A DNA stretch of 64,000 nt, from positions 74,851 through 138,850 of the forward strand of contig JBBRDU010000001.1 in assembly GCA_038203615.1 (NCBI GenBank), written 5' to 3'. Source of the DNA: JBBRDU01 sp038203615 (GTDB taxonomy: Bacteria; Verrucomicrobiota; Verrucomicrobiia; Chthoniobacterales; UBA10450). Position numbers and translations under genes: made by a program. Positions 34,488 to 45,025 of the stretch are shown here, in pieces (the stretch's first letter is position 1; each line of letters opens with the position of its first letter). The notes under the pieces were generated by a model. It was not told the origin of the DNA. It saw nothing but the letters and a program-made list of their open reading frames with translations, and did no database searches.

Positions 34488-35006
34488 ATGCTGAAATACA
34501 CGCACAAAAAGACCGTTTTGCTCGTCGATGCGGATGCCGATTGCGAGCCTTTCCTGTTGGAGGCAGCGACCCGGACGAATCGCGCGGTGTTGCTCGCCAA
34601 GACGAGTCGGGAAGCCTTTGAAATCCTTAGACAGGAAATTCAGAATCTCGATCTGGTCGTGGTGGACGTCGATCCAGGGGCACACGGACTGGCTCTGCTC
34701 GAAGCGATCAGCGCATGTGCGGAACGGCCGCCCATGGTCGTGGTGACGGCCCTGGAAGAAACGTACATGAATTCGATCGCCGAGAAGTACGGCGCGGCTA
34801 TCTGTCTGGGGAAGCCAGTGCGATGGCCGAAGATAGTGGACGCTATCCTCGAAGTTTCGACCAACCGGACGCTGACCAGCGATCGCTGGGGCACTCTGGT
34901 CCCGGCACCGCCGCAAAAGCCCGCTCCTCTCAAGAATCGGTTCCGGGGGATCGCGGCGAAATTAAGCCCGATCAATGCCGGGAAAACAGGAAAGTCGCAC
35001 CCATAG
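34488..35006 (+). CDS. receiver-like domain protein
   Basis: A 172-residue protein with a CheY-like fold: VLLVDADAD near the start, a candidate phospho-acceptor Asp in LDLVVVDVDPGAHG, VVTALEE, and a Lys in CLGKPVRWPKI. The C-terminal 45 residues are basic and Pro-rich, without an output domain. ATG 34488 is chosen because similarity begins at MLKYTHKKTVLLVD. It overlaps an in-frame start of the following ATPase gene but not its preferred one. It may act in phosphorelay with the upstream kinase (inference). Confidence 0.7.
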   Translation: MLKYTHKKTVLLVDADADCEPFLLEAATRTNRAVLLAKTSREAFEILRQEIQNLDLVVVDVDPGAHGLALLEAISACAERPPMVVVTALEETYMNSIAEKYGAAICLGKPVRWPKIVDAILEVSTNRTLTSDRWGTLVPAPPQKPAPLKNRFRGIAAKLSPINAGKTGKSHP

Positions 35007-35016
35007 GGTGAGGGAG

Positions 35017-35850
35017 ATGGAAGTGTCGCAGACGGCGTCAGCATTGACCTCTCCAACGGCCGGGCAGAGCGCGGTGGTGGAACTGCGCAACGTGACTCTC
35101 GGCTTCGGAGAGAAACAGGTGCTCGACGATGTTTCCCTGGTGGTGCGTCGGCAGGAGCGTCTGGTCATCATCGGGCAGAGTGGCGCGGGCAAAACGACCA
35201 TCCTGCGTCTGATTTTGGGAATTCTGTCGCCCACGGACGGATCGGTTTTTTTCGATCAGCTGGATGTTTCACATCTAGACCGTCGCGAACTGCAGCAGGC
35301 CCGCATGCGCATGGGAATGGTGTATCAGGATTCGGCCCTGCTCAGTTCGAGAAGCGTGCGCGAAAACCTGGCTCTGCCGCTGCGGGAACTGACCGACAAG
35401 ACCGAGGCCGAGATTGAGAACATCATTACCGAGAAACTGGAACTGGTCGAGATGTCCGGCAGCAGCTTATTATTGCCGCACGAATTAAGTGGCGGCATGC
35501 GCAAACGCGTCGGCATCGCGCGCGCGCTCGTCATGGAACCGGAATTGATTCTTTTCGACGAACCAACCGCCGGTCTCGACCCGGTGGTCAGCGCTGTGAT
35601 CGATCTACTCATCGTGCAACTGAGCGAGAAATCGAAAGTGACCTCGGTCATCGTGACGCACCTTATGGACAGTGCGTTTAGAGTGGCCACGCGGATGGCC
35701 ATGTTGTATCGCGGGAAAATCATTGAAGACGGAACGCCAGAATCCTTGAAGCGCTCGACTAACCCGGTGGTGGTGCAGTTTCTGAGCGGGAGCACGGAGG
35801 GCCCGATTCTGGAGCGGAGCAAGTATCACATGCTTTCGCCGGCCGACTGA
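35017..35850 (+). CDS. ABC transporter ATPase, MlaF-like
   Basis: A 277-residue ABC ATPase with Walker A GQSGAGKTT, Q-loop MVYQDSALLSS, signature LSGGMRKRVGIARAL, Walker B LILFDEPTAGLD and the switch His in VIVTHLMDSAF. Sequence style and length are those of MlaF/Ttg2A, the ATPase of phospholipid or organic-solvent resistance importers. No permease (MlaE) or MCE-domain gene is adjacent, so it is an orphan here. ATG 35017 follows a GGGTGAGGGAG purine tract. Confidence 0.85.
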   Translation: MEVSQTASALTSPTAGQSAVVELRNVTLGFGEKQVLDDVSLVVRRQERLVIIGQSGAGKTTILRLILGILSPTDGSVFFDQLDVSHLDRRELQQARMRMGMVYQDSALLSSRSVRENLALPLRELTDKTEAEIENIITEKLELVEMSGSSLLLPHELSGGMRKRVGIARALVMEPELILFDEPTAGLDPVVSAVIDLLIVQLSEKSKVTSVIVTHLMDSAFRVATRMAMLYRGKIIEDGTPESLKRSTNPVVVQFLSGSTEGPILERSKYHMLSPAD

Positions 35851-35862
35851 TTCTCGGAGCGC

Positions 35863-36234
35863 CTAACGGGTGAGCTGGACCTCATGATGCTCAAGCTCGA
35901 GGGATCCGTCAGTTTCCGCTTCCTTGATGCAGCCGACGCCGGGCGCGTAAAACTTGTGCTCGATCTTGCTGTCGGAAAGAGTCTCTTTGATCTCCACACA
36001 GTCTCGATAGGTGTGTGAGCCGATCGTCACGGTCTTCGCCACGGAAATAACCTCGTCCTCTTCGCGAGGGACGTTCGGCACATTCTCCGCCTGAAATTTA
36101 TCGCCCACCTTCGGATGAGTCGGCATTAACACGCCCAGCTGTTGCGTCTGTGGACCGAATAACCAGGTGCCCTCATGGCCGACCACTTTTCCATCCCGAT
36201 ATTGATCGACGTCTTCGCCCAGATAATAAAAATG
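35863..36234 (-). pseudogene. 5'-truncated gene of unknown function
   Basis: A minus-strand frame codes for WLFGPQTQQLGVLMPTHPKVGD, then SHTYRDCVEIKE and KFYAPGVGCIKE, segments I recall from a family of uncharacterised proteins about twice this size. A GTG at 36186 would give 107 residues, but family-like sequence continues upstream of it in the same frame (HFYYLGEDVDQYRDGKVVG) to about 36234. No start codon lies there, and the frame then runs into the hsp20 terminator. The gene has therefore probably lost its 5' part. Confidence 0.5.
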
Positions 36235-36266
36235 GCAGGGCCGCGCCGGGGCATGCTTTAGGAGGC

Positions 36267-36290
36267 AGCGTGCGGACTTTGCCGCACGCT
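36267..36290 (-). terminator. hairpin after hsp20
   Basis: A perfect nine-pair stem (AGCGTGCGG / CCGCACGCT) with a six-base loop starts 13 bases beyond the hsp20 stop codon on the minus strand. No T-run follows, so it may stabilise the mRNA end rather than terminate. Confidence 0.5.
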
Positions 36291-36303
36291 GTGCTCTTTC
36301 CGG

Positions 36304-36756
36304 TTAATGAACCTTAACCTCGATTTTCTTGGGTTGAGCCGCCGGATTCTTCGGCATGTGGACGCGCAGAACTCCTTCTTTGAATTCAGCCGTCATTTTG
36401 GCTGCATCCGCGTCTTCCGGCATTGTGAACGTGCGTTCGAAGGTGCCGTAGGACCGCTCGATCCGATGGTGCTTCTTGGTCTTCTCTTCCTTCTCGCTTT
36501 TGCGTTCCCCGGTGATCGAGAGGATGCCGTTTTCCAGGGTGACTTTGACGTCCTCTTTTTTGATTTCGGGGAGATCAGCTTTGACGAGGTAATCCTTGTC
36601 ATCCTCGACGATATCCACGTCAGGCGACCAGGTAGCCAGCTTGAGCGCATCCCCATTGCCAGACAGGCGATTGGGGAAAACGCCGAGGAACGAGCTCAGA
36701 CGATTCTGAACTTCGTCCAGTTCCCGGAAGGGATTCCAGGTTGTTAGTGTTCTCAT
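36304..36756 (-). CDS. Hsp20/alpha-crystallin small heat shock protein
   Basis: A 150-residue small heat shock protein. The N-terminus MRTLTTWNPFRELDEVQNRL is typical of class A bacterial sHSPs. The alpha-crystallin domain runs about 42-140 with DIVEDDKDYLVKADLPEIKKEDVKV, ITGER and the FKEGVLRVHMPK strand; a C-terminal IEVKVH tail replaces the usual IxI motif. It acts as a holdase chaperone for unfolding proteins. It is read leftwards; the 198-base region upstream has no recognisable heat-shock promoter. Confidence 0.93.
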   Translation of the reverse strand: MRTLTTWNPFRELDEVQNRLSSFLGVFPNRLSGNGDALKLATWSPDVDIVEDDKDYLVKADLPEIKKEDVKVTLENGILSITGERKSEKEEKTKKHHRIERSYGTFERTFTMPEDADAAKMTAEFKEGVLRVHMPKNPAAQPKKIEVKVH

Positions 36757-36954
36757 AGTTTAGTTTCCTTTCAGTTTTGTACACTCCGGCGCTGCGTCCC
36801 GGTTCGCTGTTCAATACTTGGCAGAGTTTGACCAGATTTTGCCTTGGGCAGGTCGCCCCAACCGTCTCCTTTCTACCGCAAGAAACGCCCGTTCTTTCCC
36901 AATCGTTGCGTGGCGACTCCGCCCCGAAAGGGCTTTGCTTGAGGCAGTCAACTT

Positions 36955-37208
36955 ATGGCGAAATACACAATTGCGTGGCTCCCAAACGGAGGGGGGGAAG
37001 GCGATGACCTGGAAATCACGGCGAGTGCCTTCATCCATAAAAGAGGGAAAGAATTCCCGTTGCTGCCATTCCCGAAGTCGCAGCAAGCCATCACTGACGC
37101 GGGCGGCTTGATCGCGTCCAAGTCCGCCCGGCCACTCGAGACGAGTCCGAAAGGACTCGTCGAACACTGGCAAAGTTCGCTCAACCAGCTGACGCCGAGA
37201 ACCCTTTT

Positions 37209-37212
<4 letters not shown>
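36955..37212 (+). CDS. small protein coupled to the aminotransferase
   Basis: An 85-residue ORF (MAKYTIAWLPNGGG) of unknown function. In its favour, its stop codon overlaps the start of the aminotransferase gene (ATGA at 37209-37212), as do the other joints of this operon. Against it, no domain is recognised and the start has no Shine-Dalgarno sequence. A perfect eight-pair hairpin with a GAAA tetraloop lies inside its 3' part (37141-37160), 49 bases before the aminotransferase start, and could affect translation of that gene. Confidence 0.4.
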
Positions 37213-38587
<1,375 letters not shown>

Positions 38588-38594
<7 letters not shown>

Positions 38595-40993
38595 CAAATC
38601 TCGTTTCCCGCCAGCCCACGCCGGCTCGCCCCGAAAAAGCCACCCTCTCCTTTGGGCCGCGGCGCGGCGTCTACATCAACGCAGCCGATCGCGTCACGGA
38701 AGAAGGAGGGCCGCTCGACGAGGACACCCTCCAGGATTGTGAAGAATTTGATCTGATTTACCGCACGCTCTGCGCCGTCATGTTCAACTACGCGCCGCTT
38801 TCCGGTCATCCGGGCGGTTCCATTTCATCCGGCCGCTTCGTGGCGCGCCTGCTTTTTGATGTGATGGATTATGACCTGGCGCGCCCGCAGCGCGCGGACG
38901 CCGACATTATTTCCTTTGCGGCGGGACACAAAGCGCTGGGTCTTTACGCTCTTTGGGCCTTGCGCAATGAAGTCGCGCGAATCGCCTCCCCGGAGTTGCT
39001 GGCCAAGGAAAAGAAAAATCAATTCCGGCTCGAAGACTTGCTTGGGTTCCGGCGCAATCCCATCTCGAAGACTCCGTTGTTCAAGAAGTTTCGCGCCAAG
39101 CCACTCGACGGACATCCCACGCCTGCAACCCCGTTTGTCCGACTATCCACCGGTGCGTCCGGTGTCGGCCTGCCAGCCTCGTTCGGTTTAGCCTGGGCCG
39201 CGGCCGATATCTACGGGGAGGATGCGCCGCGGGTTCATATCATTGAAGGCGAAGGCGGAATGACGCCAGGACGCGTGGCGGAGGCGCTGGCGGCGGCCGG
39301 CACGGCTTCGCTCGATAATATCGTGCTGCATGTCGATTGGAACCAGGCCTCCATTGATTCCAATCACGTCTGTCGCGACGGCGAAACGCCGGGCGAGTAT
39401 GTGCAATGGACGCCGGCCGAGCTGGCTTATCTGCACGATTGGAATGTGATTTATGTGCCGGACGGATTCGATTGGCAACAGATCACCCTGGCTCAGCGTC
39501 TCGCGCTCGATCTGCACAACGGCCAACCGACGGCGATTATTTATCGCACGATCAAAGGCTGGCGTTATGGCATCGAAGGCCGGGCTTCCCATGGGGCGGG
39601 ACATGGTCTCTGCTCGAACGCCTTTTTCACCGCGGTCGCGCCGCTTCTGCCCAAGGGCGAGACGCCCATCCCGTGTTGCGACGGTGCGCAACGTTGCAGC
39701 GGCGGAACGGAAACAACCGTCCTGGAGGAATGCTATTGGGAAACCCTCGGCATTATCCGGGGGGCGCTCGAAACGCGGCCCTCCACCATGGAAGCGTTGG
39801 CCGCGCAATTGCGCGCCGCGCAAAACCGACTGGACGCGCGCCATCGCCAACCGCGCGCGGACGGGCCGAAGATCGATCTCGCCTACGAGGCAGCCGAGCG
39901 AGTCGACGGCCACGCCCCCTCCGATCTCGCGCTGACTTTCGGGAGCAAGACGACCTTGCGCGACGAACTCGCTCGCGTGCTCAATTATTATAATCGGGTA
40001 ACGAAAGGCGCGTTCGTCGTGGCGGCGGCGGACCTGCTGGGATCGACCAGCATCAACAAAGTGAGCGAAAATTTTCCCGCTGGCTTTTATAACCGGCAGA
40101 CCAATCCGGGCGCGCGACAACTCGCCATTGGCGGAATCTGCGAGGACGCCATCATGTCGATGTTGTCCGGGATCTCTTCCTTTGGCGCGCACATTGGGGC
40201 TGGTTCATCCTACGGCGCATTCAGTGCGCCGCTCGGACACATCGCAGCGCGGCTTCACGCCATCGGCAACCAGGCCCGGGTTTCCGGGCAAGGCGGCGCT
40301 TACCGCCCCTTCTTCCTCATCTGTGCCCATGCTGGTCTAAAAACCGGCGAAGACGGCCCGACGCACGCCGACCCACAAGCGCTGCAGTTGCTGCAGGACA
40401 ACTTCCCGACCGGGACCATGATTACACTCACGCCGTGGGATCCGCAGGAAGTATGGTTTCTTGTTTCGACCGCCCTGGTCAAGCGTCCGGCCATCATTGC
40501 TCCGTTTGTGACGCGCCCGCCGGAAATAGTACTGGATCGCGCCGCTCTCGGTTTGCCCTCGGCCGGGTTGGCCGCGCAGGGTGTTTATGCGTTGCGTTCC
40601 GTGCGTGGTCGCGCTCGGGGCACGATTGTCCTGCAAGGCGCTGGCGTAACGAATGCGTTTGTGACCGAAACATTGCCGTTACTCGATCATGCCGGTCTGG
40701 GCCTGAACGTCTACGTCATCACGTCGTCCGAACTGTTTGACATGCTGCCGCCGGATGAGCGTGAACGAATTTTTCCCGAAGCGCAGCAACAGCAGGCGAT
40801 GGGGATCACCGATTTCACGCTCGCCACGATGACGCGCTGGATCCGATCCGATTACGGTCGCACCCATTCGCTTCATCCCTTCCGCCATCGGCATTTTCTG
40901 GGCAGCGGATCGGGCGCGATGGTCATGGAGGAAGCAGGCCTCGACGGGGCCAGCCAATTCGAGGCGATTCGCAATTATGTGCGGGATCGATAA
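38588..40993 (+). CDS. transketolase-like thiamine diphosphate enzyme
   Basis: An 801-residue TPP enzyme, longer than ordinary transketolase (about 660). The N-terminal PP domain has LSGHPGGSISSG (His74), AAGHKALGLYALW (His114) and the diphosphate motif GEGG (221-224) ending at Asn252 (VDWNQASID). The Pyr domain has GICEDAIMSMLSG with the catalytic Glu, and SSYGAFS. A C-terminal domain follows. Additional segments around residues 130-185 and 370-440 account for the length. It is not a phosphoketolase by motif. Coupling to an aminotransferase suggests a dedicated pathway for an amino sugar, aromatic or C3-C7 precursor; this is speculative. Confidence 0.82.
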
Positions 40994-41095
40994 GGCTCGT
41001 CCCTAACGGATACGGGAGCGCAGCCCTGCAGGGAAAGGGCAAGAAATGGTCAGCTTTCCGCAAGAAGACGAAATAAGGACGCGACCGGATACTCT

Positions 41096-41113
41096 ATGCT
41101 GATTTCTCAGCAT
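41096..41113. promoter_or_regulatory. palindrome directly before hemE
   Basis: A perfect inverted repeat, ATGCTGA-TTTC-TCAGCAT, ends two bases before the hemE ATG, where a ribosome binding site would be expected. It could be an operator or a translation-controlling hairpin. No other Shine-Dalgarno sequence is seen. Confidence 0.4.
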
Positions 41114-41115
41114 TC

Positions 41116-42234
41116 ATGCACTCCACCGCGATTCAATCAGCGCCCCGGTCGAAGTCGGGCAAAGGGCAAGGCGCAGAACTCGAAGGAAACGGCCGCCCGC
41201 CTGGGCTGACCAATCGCCAGCGTTTCTTGAATGCGTGTCTGGGCCGCCCGGTCGATCATCCGCCGGTCTGGCTGATGCGCCAGGCCGGGCGCGTTCTGCC
41301 TGAATACCGCGCCTTGCGAGAAAGATTCTCGTTCCTCGAGCTCGTGCAGACTCCGGAGTTGGCGGCCGAAGTTACACTCCAGCCCATCCGGCGCTTTCAT
41401 TTCGATGCGGCTATTTTGTTCAGCGATATCCTCGTGGTGCCCGAGGCGCTGGGCCAGGGTTACCAGTTTCGTGACAACGGCGGCATTCAAATGGAATTCC
41501 TTTTGCGCGATGCCCGGGACATCGATCGGCTGGAAACGAAGGCCGTGGTCGAGCGACTGCAGTACGTAGCCGAAGCTTTACCATTGATTAAGAACGCGCT
41601 GCGCAATCGCACGGCCCTGCTTGGGTTCGCCGGTTCTCCCTGGACGCTCGCCAATTTCATGCTGGAAGGCGGGAGCGCGCCGCGCCACACCAAAGGCTAC
41701 GAGCTGTTTCGGACCGATCGCAGCCTCTTCGACTCGCTCTGTGAAAAGCTGACAGAGGCGGTGACCATTTTTCTCCAGATGCAAATCGACGCGGGCGTCG
41801 ATGCAGTTCAAATTTTCGACAGCCATGGCGGTCTCGCGCCGGCCGAACATTTCGAAGCGCTCTCCGGGCGTTGGATGAAGCGCATCATTAGCGGGTTGGG
41901 TGGCCGCGTGCCGGTCATCGTTTTTTCCAAAGGCGCGAACGCCAACTGGAATGAGTTGGTGGGGACGGGCGCCGATGTGCTGGGCGTGGATTGGAATGTG
42001 CGCCTGCGCCAATTGCGCGATCTCCTGCCGAAAAGCGTCGGTATCCAGGGGAATCTGAATCCCTTGTTATTGGTCAATGCCACACCCGATGAGATCGCGG
42101 TGGCGACGAAGCGTCTGCTCACGGAGATGCGCGGCCGCCATGGATACATTTTTAATCTTGGCCATGGCGTTCCACCCACGGCCAATTTGGATGGCGTGGA
42201 AAGCTTGATCTCCACAGTCCGGAATTTCTCATGA
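41116..42234 (+). CDS. hemE: uroporphyrinogen decarboxylase
   Basis: A 372-residue enzyme converting uroporphyrinogen III to coproporphyrinogen III by four decarboxylations. The signature WLMRQAGR (52-59), RFHFDAAILFSDILV with the catalytic Asp, and GFAGSPWTLANFM are present. Residues 1-31 extend beyond the usual start near LTNRQRFLNA, so a later non-ATG start is possible. It is the first gene of a four-gene heme operon, overlapping hemN by four bases. Confidence 0.94.
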   Translation: MHSTAIQSAPRSKSGKGQGAELEGNGRPPGLTNRQRFLNACLGRPVDHPPVWLMRQAGRVLPEYRALRERFSFLELVQTPELAAEVTLQPIRRFHFDAAILFSDILVVPEALGQGYQFRDNGGIQMEFLLRDARDIDRLETKAVVERLQYVAEALPLIKNALRNRTALLGFAGSPWTLANFMLEGGSAPRHTKGYELFRTDRSLFDSLCEKLTEAVTIFLQMQIDAGVDAVQIFDSHGGLAPAEHFEALSGRWMKRIISGLGGRVPVIVFSKGANANWNELVGTGADVLGVDWNVRLRQLRDLLPKSVGIQGNLNPLLLVNATPDEIAVATKRLLTEMRGRHGYIFNLGHGVPPTANLDGVESLISTVRNFS

Positions 42235-43604
42235 GCACACTCGAAGTCGATCTCGAGCTGATTAAAAAGTATAACGTCCCGGGGCCACGCTACACCTCGT
42301 ATCCGCCGGCCACGCAATTTCACGAACAACTCACGGCGGAGACGTGGCGGGCGGCAGTCCGGGCGAACAACCAGACAGAGCGTGATCTATCGCTCTATTT
42401 TCACCTGCCTTTTTGCCGGTCGCTCTGCTGGTACTGCGGTTGTAACACGGTCATCACGACTCAACAGAACAAGAGCGCGAGTTATCTCCATTATTTGGAA
42501 AAGGAACTGGCTCTAATCGTGCCGTTGCTGAACCCGAAGCGGAAAGTCGTGCAACTTCATTTCGGGGGCGGCACCCCCACCTTTTTGCAGCCTCGGGAAA
42601 TCCGCGCGCTCGGGAAAATGATTCACTCTCACTTCACGGTGGCGAGCGACGCCGAAGCGGGGGTGGAGATCGATCCCCGGAATTTGACGCGCGACCATTT
42701 GAGCGCGCTGCGCGAGATTGGATTTAACCGTGTCTCCGTCGGGGTGCAGGACAATGATCCGATCGTGCAAAAGGCGGTGCACCGGATCCAGCCGTTCGAC
42801 CTGACGAAAACGGTGATCGACTGGATTCGCGAGGCTGGCTTTTCTTCCGTCAATATCGATTTGATTTACGGGCTGCCCTACCAGACACCCGCTTCATTCA
42901 GTAAAACCCTGGACGAAGTGCTTGAGCTTCGGCCCGATCGTTTTGCCGTTTTCAATTACGCGCATGTGCCGTGGATCAAACCAGCCCAGCAAATCTTCGA
43001 GGAGGAGACACTCCCTTCTCCCGAGACCAAACTGGAGCTGCTCAAGCTCACCATCGAGAAGCTGACTTCGGAGGGCTACGTCTATATCGGGATGGACCAT
43101 TTCGCCCTGTCGGAGGACGAACTGGCCGTGGCGCAGCGGCAGAAGACGCTGCAGCGAAATTTTCAAGGCTACAGCACCTGCGCCGGGGCGGACATCTATG
43201 CCTTTGGGGTCTCGTCCATTTCGCAGATCGAGGGCTTGTACTGGCAGAATCTGAAAGAGTTGACGGTGTATGGCGACGCTCTGGACGAAGGGAGACTTCC
43301 GATGGTCAAGGGTTACATTATGACGGAAGACGATCGGGTCCGCCAGCAGACCATCATGCGGCTGATGTGTGACATGGAATTGGATTATGCGGCCATGTCG
43401 GCCCTGCTCGGTTTGGATTTTGCAGAATATTTTTCGCGAGAGTTAAGTTCCCTGGACGACCTGGAGGCCGACGGCTTAGTGGTCCAGACTCCGGCTCATT
43501 TGATCGTGACGGATCTCGGCCGACTGCTCATCCGGAACATCGCCATGCGCTTTGATGCCTACGCGCCCGTGCGACAGCAGAGTCGTTTTTCGAAAGTCAT
43601 ATGA
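42231..43604 (+). CDS. hemN: oxygen-independent coproporphyrinogen III oxidase
   Basis: A 457-residue radical SAM enzyme that oxidatively decarboxylates coproporphyrinogen III without O2. The 4Fe-4S motif is Cys62, Cys66, Cys69 followed by Cys71 (FCRSLCWYCGCNT). HFGGGTPTFL and the C-terminal HemN_C domain (TEDDRVRQQTIMRLMC) distinguish a genuine HemN from HemW-like proteins. It overlaps hemE and hemG by ATGA joints. Confidence 0.93.
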   Translation: MSTLEVDLELIKKYNVPGPRYTSYPPATQFHEQLTAETWRAAVRANNQTERDLSLYFHLPFCRSLCWYCGCNTVITTQQNKSASYLHYLEKELALIVPLLNPKRKVVQLHFGGGTPTFLQPREIRALGKMIHSHFTVASDAEAGVEIDPRNLTRDHLSALREIGFNRVSVGVQDNDPIVQKAVHRIQPFDLTKTVIDWIREAGFSSVNIDLIYGLPYQTPASFSKTLDEVLELRPDRFAVFNYAHVPWIKPAQQIFEEETLPSPETKLELLKLTIEKLTSEGYVYIGMDHFALSEDELAVAQRQKTLQRNFQGYSTCAGADIYAFGVSSISQIEGLYWQNLKELTVYGDALDEGRLPMVKGYIMTEDDRVRQQTIMRLMCDMELDYAAMSALLGLDFAEYFSRELSSLDDLEADGLVVQTPAHLIVTDLGRLLIRNIAMRFDAYAPVRQQSRFSKVI

Positions 43605-45025
43605 AACCGGTCGCCATTATTGGAGGAGGCATCACCGGGCTGACCGCGGCCTTCCGGCTTCGGCAAAAGAATATTCCGGTGGCGCTCTATGAAGCGAGCG
43701 ATCGCGTCGGCGGAGTGATCCAGTCGGTTAGGCGCGACGGTTACCTGGCCGAGTTCGGTCCGAACACCATCCTGGAAACCTCGCCCAAAGTGGCGGCGCT
43801 CGTGACGGACCTGGGCCTGGCGGGGCGGCGGATCTACTCGGACCCGGTCGCGAAAAATCGATACCTCGTTCGCGACAAACGTCTCCTCAAAATGCCGGAA
43901 ACGCCGCTCGGTTTCGTGACAACCCCGCTTTTCTCGCCCGCCGCAAAGCTCCGCCTCCTGCTCGAGCCCTTCATCGCGCGCGGCGATCCGTCGCGGGAAG
44001 AGAGCGTGGCGGAATTTGTGCAGCGCCGGCTGGGCTGGGAATTTCTCGATCGGGCGATTGATGCCCTGGTCGGCGGCATTTACGCGGGCGATGCACGGGA
44101 ACTTTCCCTTCCACAAACCTTTCCCAAGCTGCACATGCTCGAGCAAAGGTACGGTTCCCTCATCAAAGGCCAGATCCTGGGTGCGCGGGAGCGAAAAAAA
44201 CGCGCTGAAGTGGCCAAGCCCCAAGCCCCAAAATTCTCGTTCGATGATGGTTTACAGGTTCTTCCGGATACTCTCGCCGCAAAGCTAGGCCGCGGGATTT
44301 TCCTGCGCACGCAGGTGAACAAACTGACCGAGAGAGCGAAAGACTGGGTCGTGACAACCTCGGCAAATGAAAGTGGGAGGGAGCATTCCGCCGTGGTCTA
44401 TGCGGCGCCTGCTTTTGGACTGTCCAAAATAGAGATCGAGGGGCGTCAGCCCATCGATCTCTCTCCGCTCGCGGAGATTCGTTACCCGCCTGTGGCCAGT
44501 GTCGTTTTTGGATTCCGGCGGGCCGATGTCGCGCATCCGTTGGATGGTTTCGGCATGCTGATCCCGCGGGTGGAAGGTTTCCGAATTCTCGGTTCCATTT
44601 TTTCTTCATCGCTTTTTCCGAATCGCGCGCCGGACGGTTGTGTCGCCCTGACCAGTTATCTGGGGGGGGCTCGTTCGCCGGAGCTGGCGCATAAGAGCCG
44701 GGAGGAACTGTTTCAGATAGCGCTCGAAGATCTGCGCGTGCTTCTGGGCGTGACCGGATTGCCGACCTTTCAGCATCAGGTGGTCTATGCCAAAGCAATC
44801 CCGCAGTACAATCTCGGTTACGCTGCTTTAAAAAAACTGATGAGCGCCACGGAAAGCAAGGCCCCCGGGCTTTTCCTGGCCGGACATTATCGCGACGGGA
44901 TTTCGGTGTCTGATTGCATCGTATCCGGCCACGAGGTGGCGAAGCGCGTGGCCAGATATCTCGGCGATGTTCCGATGAAATCGAGAGCGCCTGCGACTGC
45001 TCTTCAGGCCGAGGTGGCCGTATGA
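43601..45025 (+). CDS. hemG: oxygen-dependent protoporphyrinogen oxidase
   Basis: A 474-residue FAD enzyme of the HemY/PPOX type. N-terminal IIGGGITGLTAAFRLRQ binds FAD, followed by GGVIQSVRRDGYLAEFGPN. The C-terminal GLFLAGHYRDGISVSDCIVSG closes the FAD site. It oxidises protoporphyrinogen IX (or coproporphyrinogen III in some lineages) using O2. It is encoded next to an oxygen-independent HemN, so the operon mixes anaerobic and aerobic steps. Confidence 0.92.
   Translation: MKPVAIIGGGITGLTAAFRLRQKNIPVALYEASDRVGGVIQSVRRDGYLAEFGPNTILETSPKVAALVTDLGLAGRRIYSDPVAKNRYLVRDKRLLKMPETPLGFVTTPLFSPAAKLRLLLEPFIARGDPSREESVAEFVQRRLGWEFLDRAIDALVGGIYAGDARELSLPQTFPKLHMLEQRYGSLIKGQILGARERKKRAEVAKPQAPKFSFDDGLQVLPDTLAAKLGRGIFLRTQVNKLTERAKDWVVTTSANESGREHSAVVYAAPAFGLSKIEIEGRQPIDLSPLAEIRYPPVASVVFGFRRADVAHPLDGFGMLIPRVEGFRILGSIFSSSLFPNRAPDGCVALTSYLGGARSPELAHKSREELFQIALEDLRVLLGVTGLPTFQHQVVYAKAIPQYNLGYAALKKLMSATESKAPGLFLAGHYRDGISVSDCIVSGHEVAKRVARYLGDVPMKSRAPATALQAEVAV

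Noticed and set aside
37141..37160. Stem with GAAA loop resembling stem II of a hammerhead ribozyme
   Set aside because: The conserved CUGAUGA core and the GAAA after the stem are absent; only the hairpin itself is supported.
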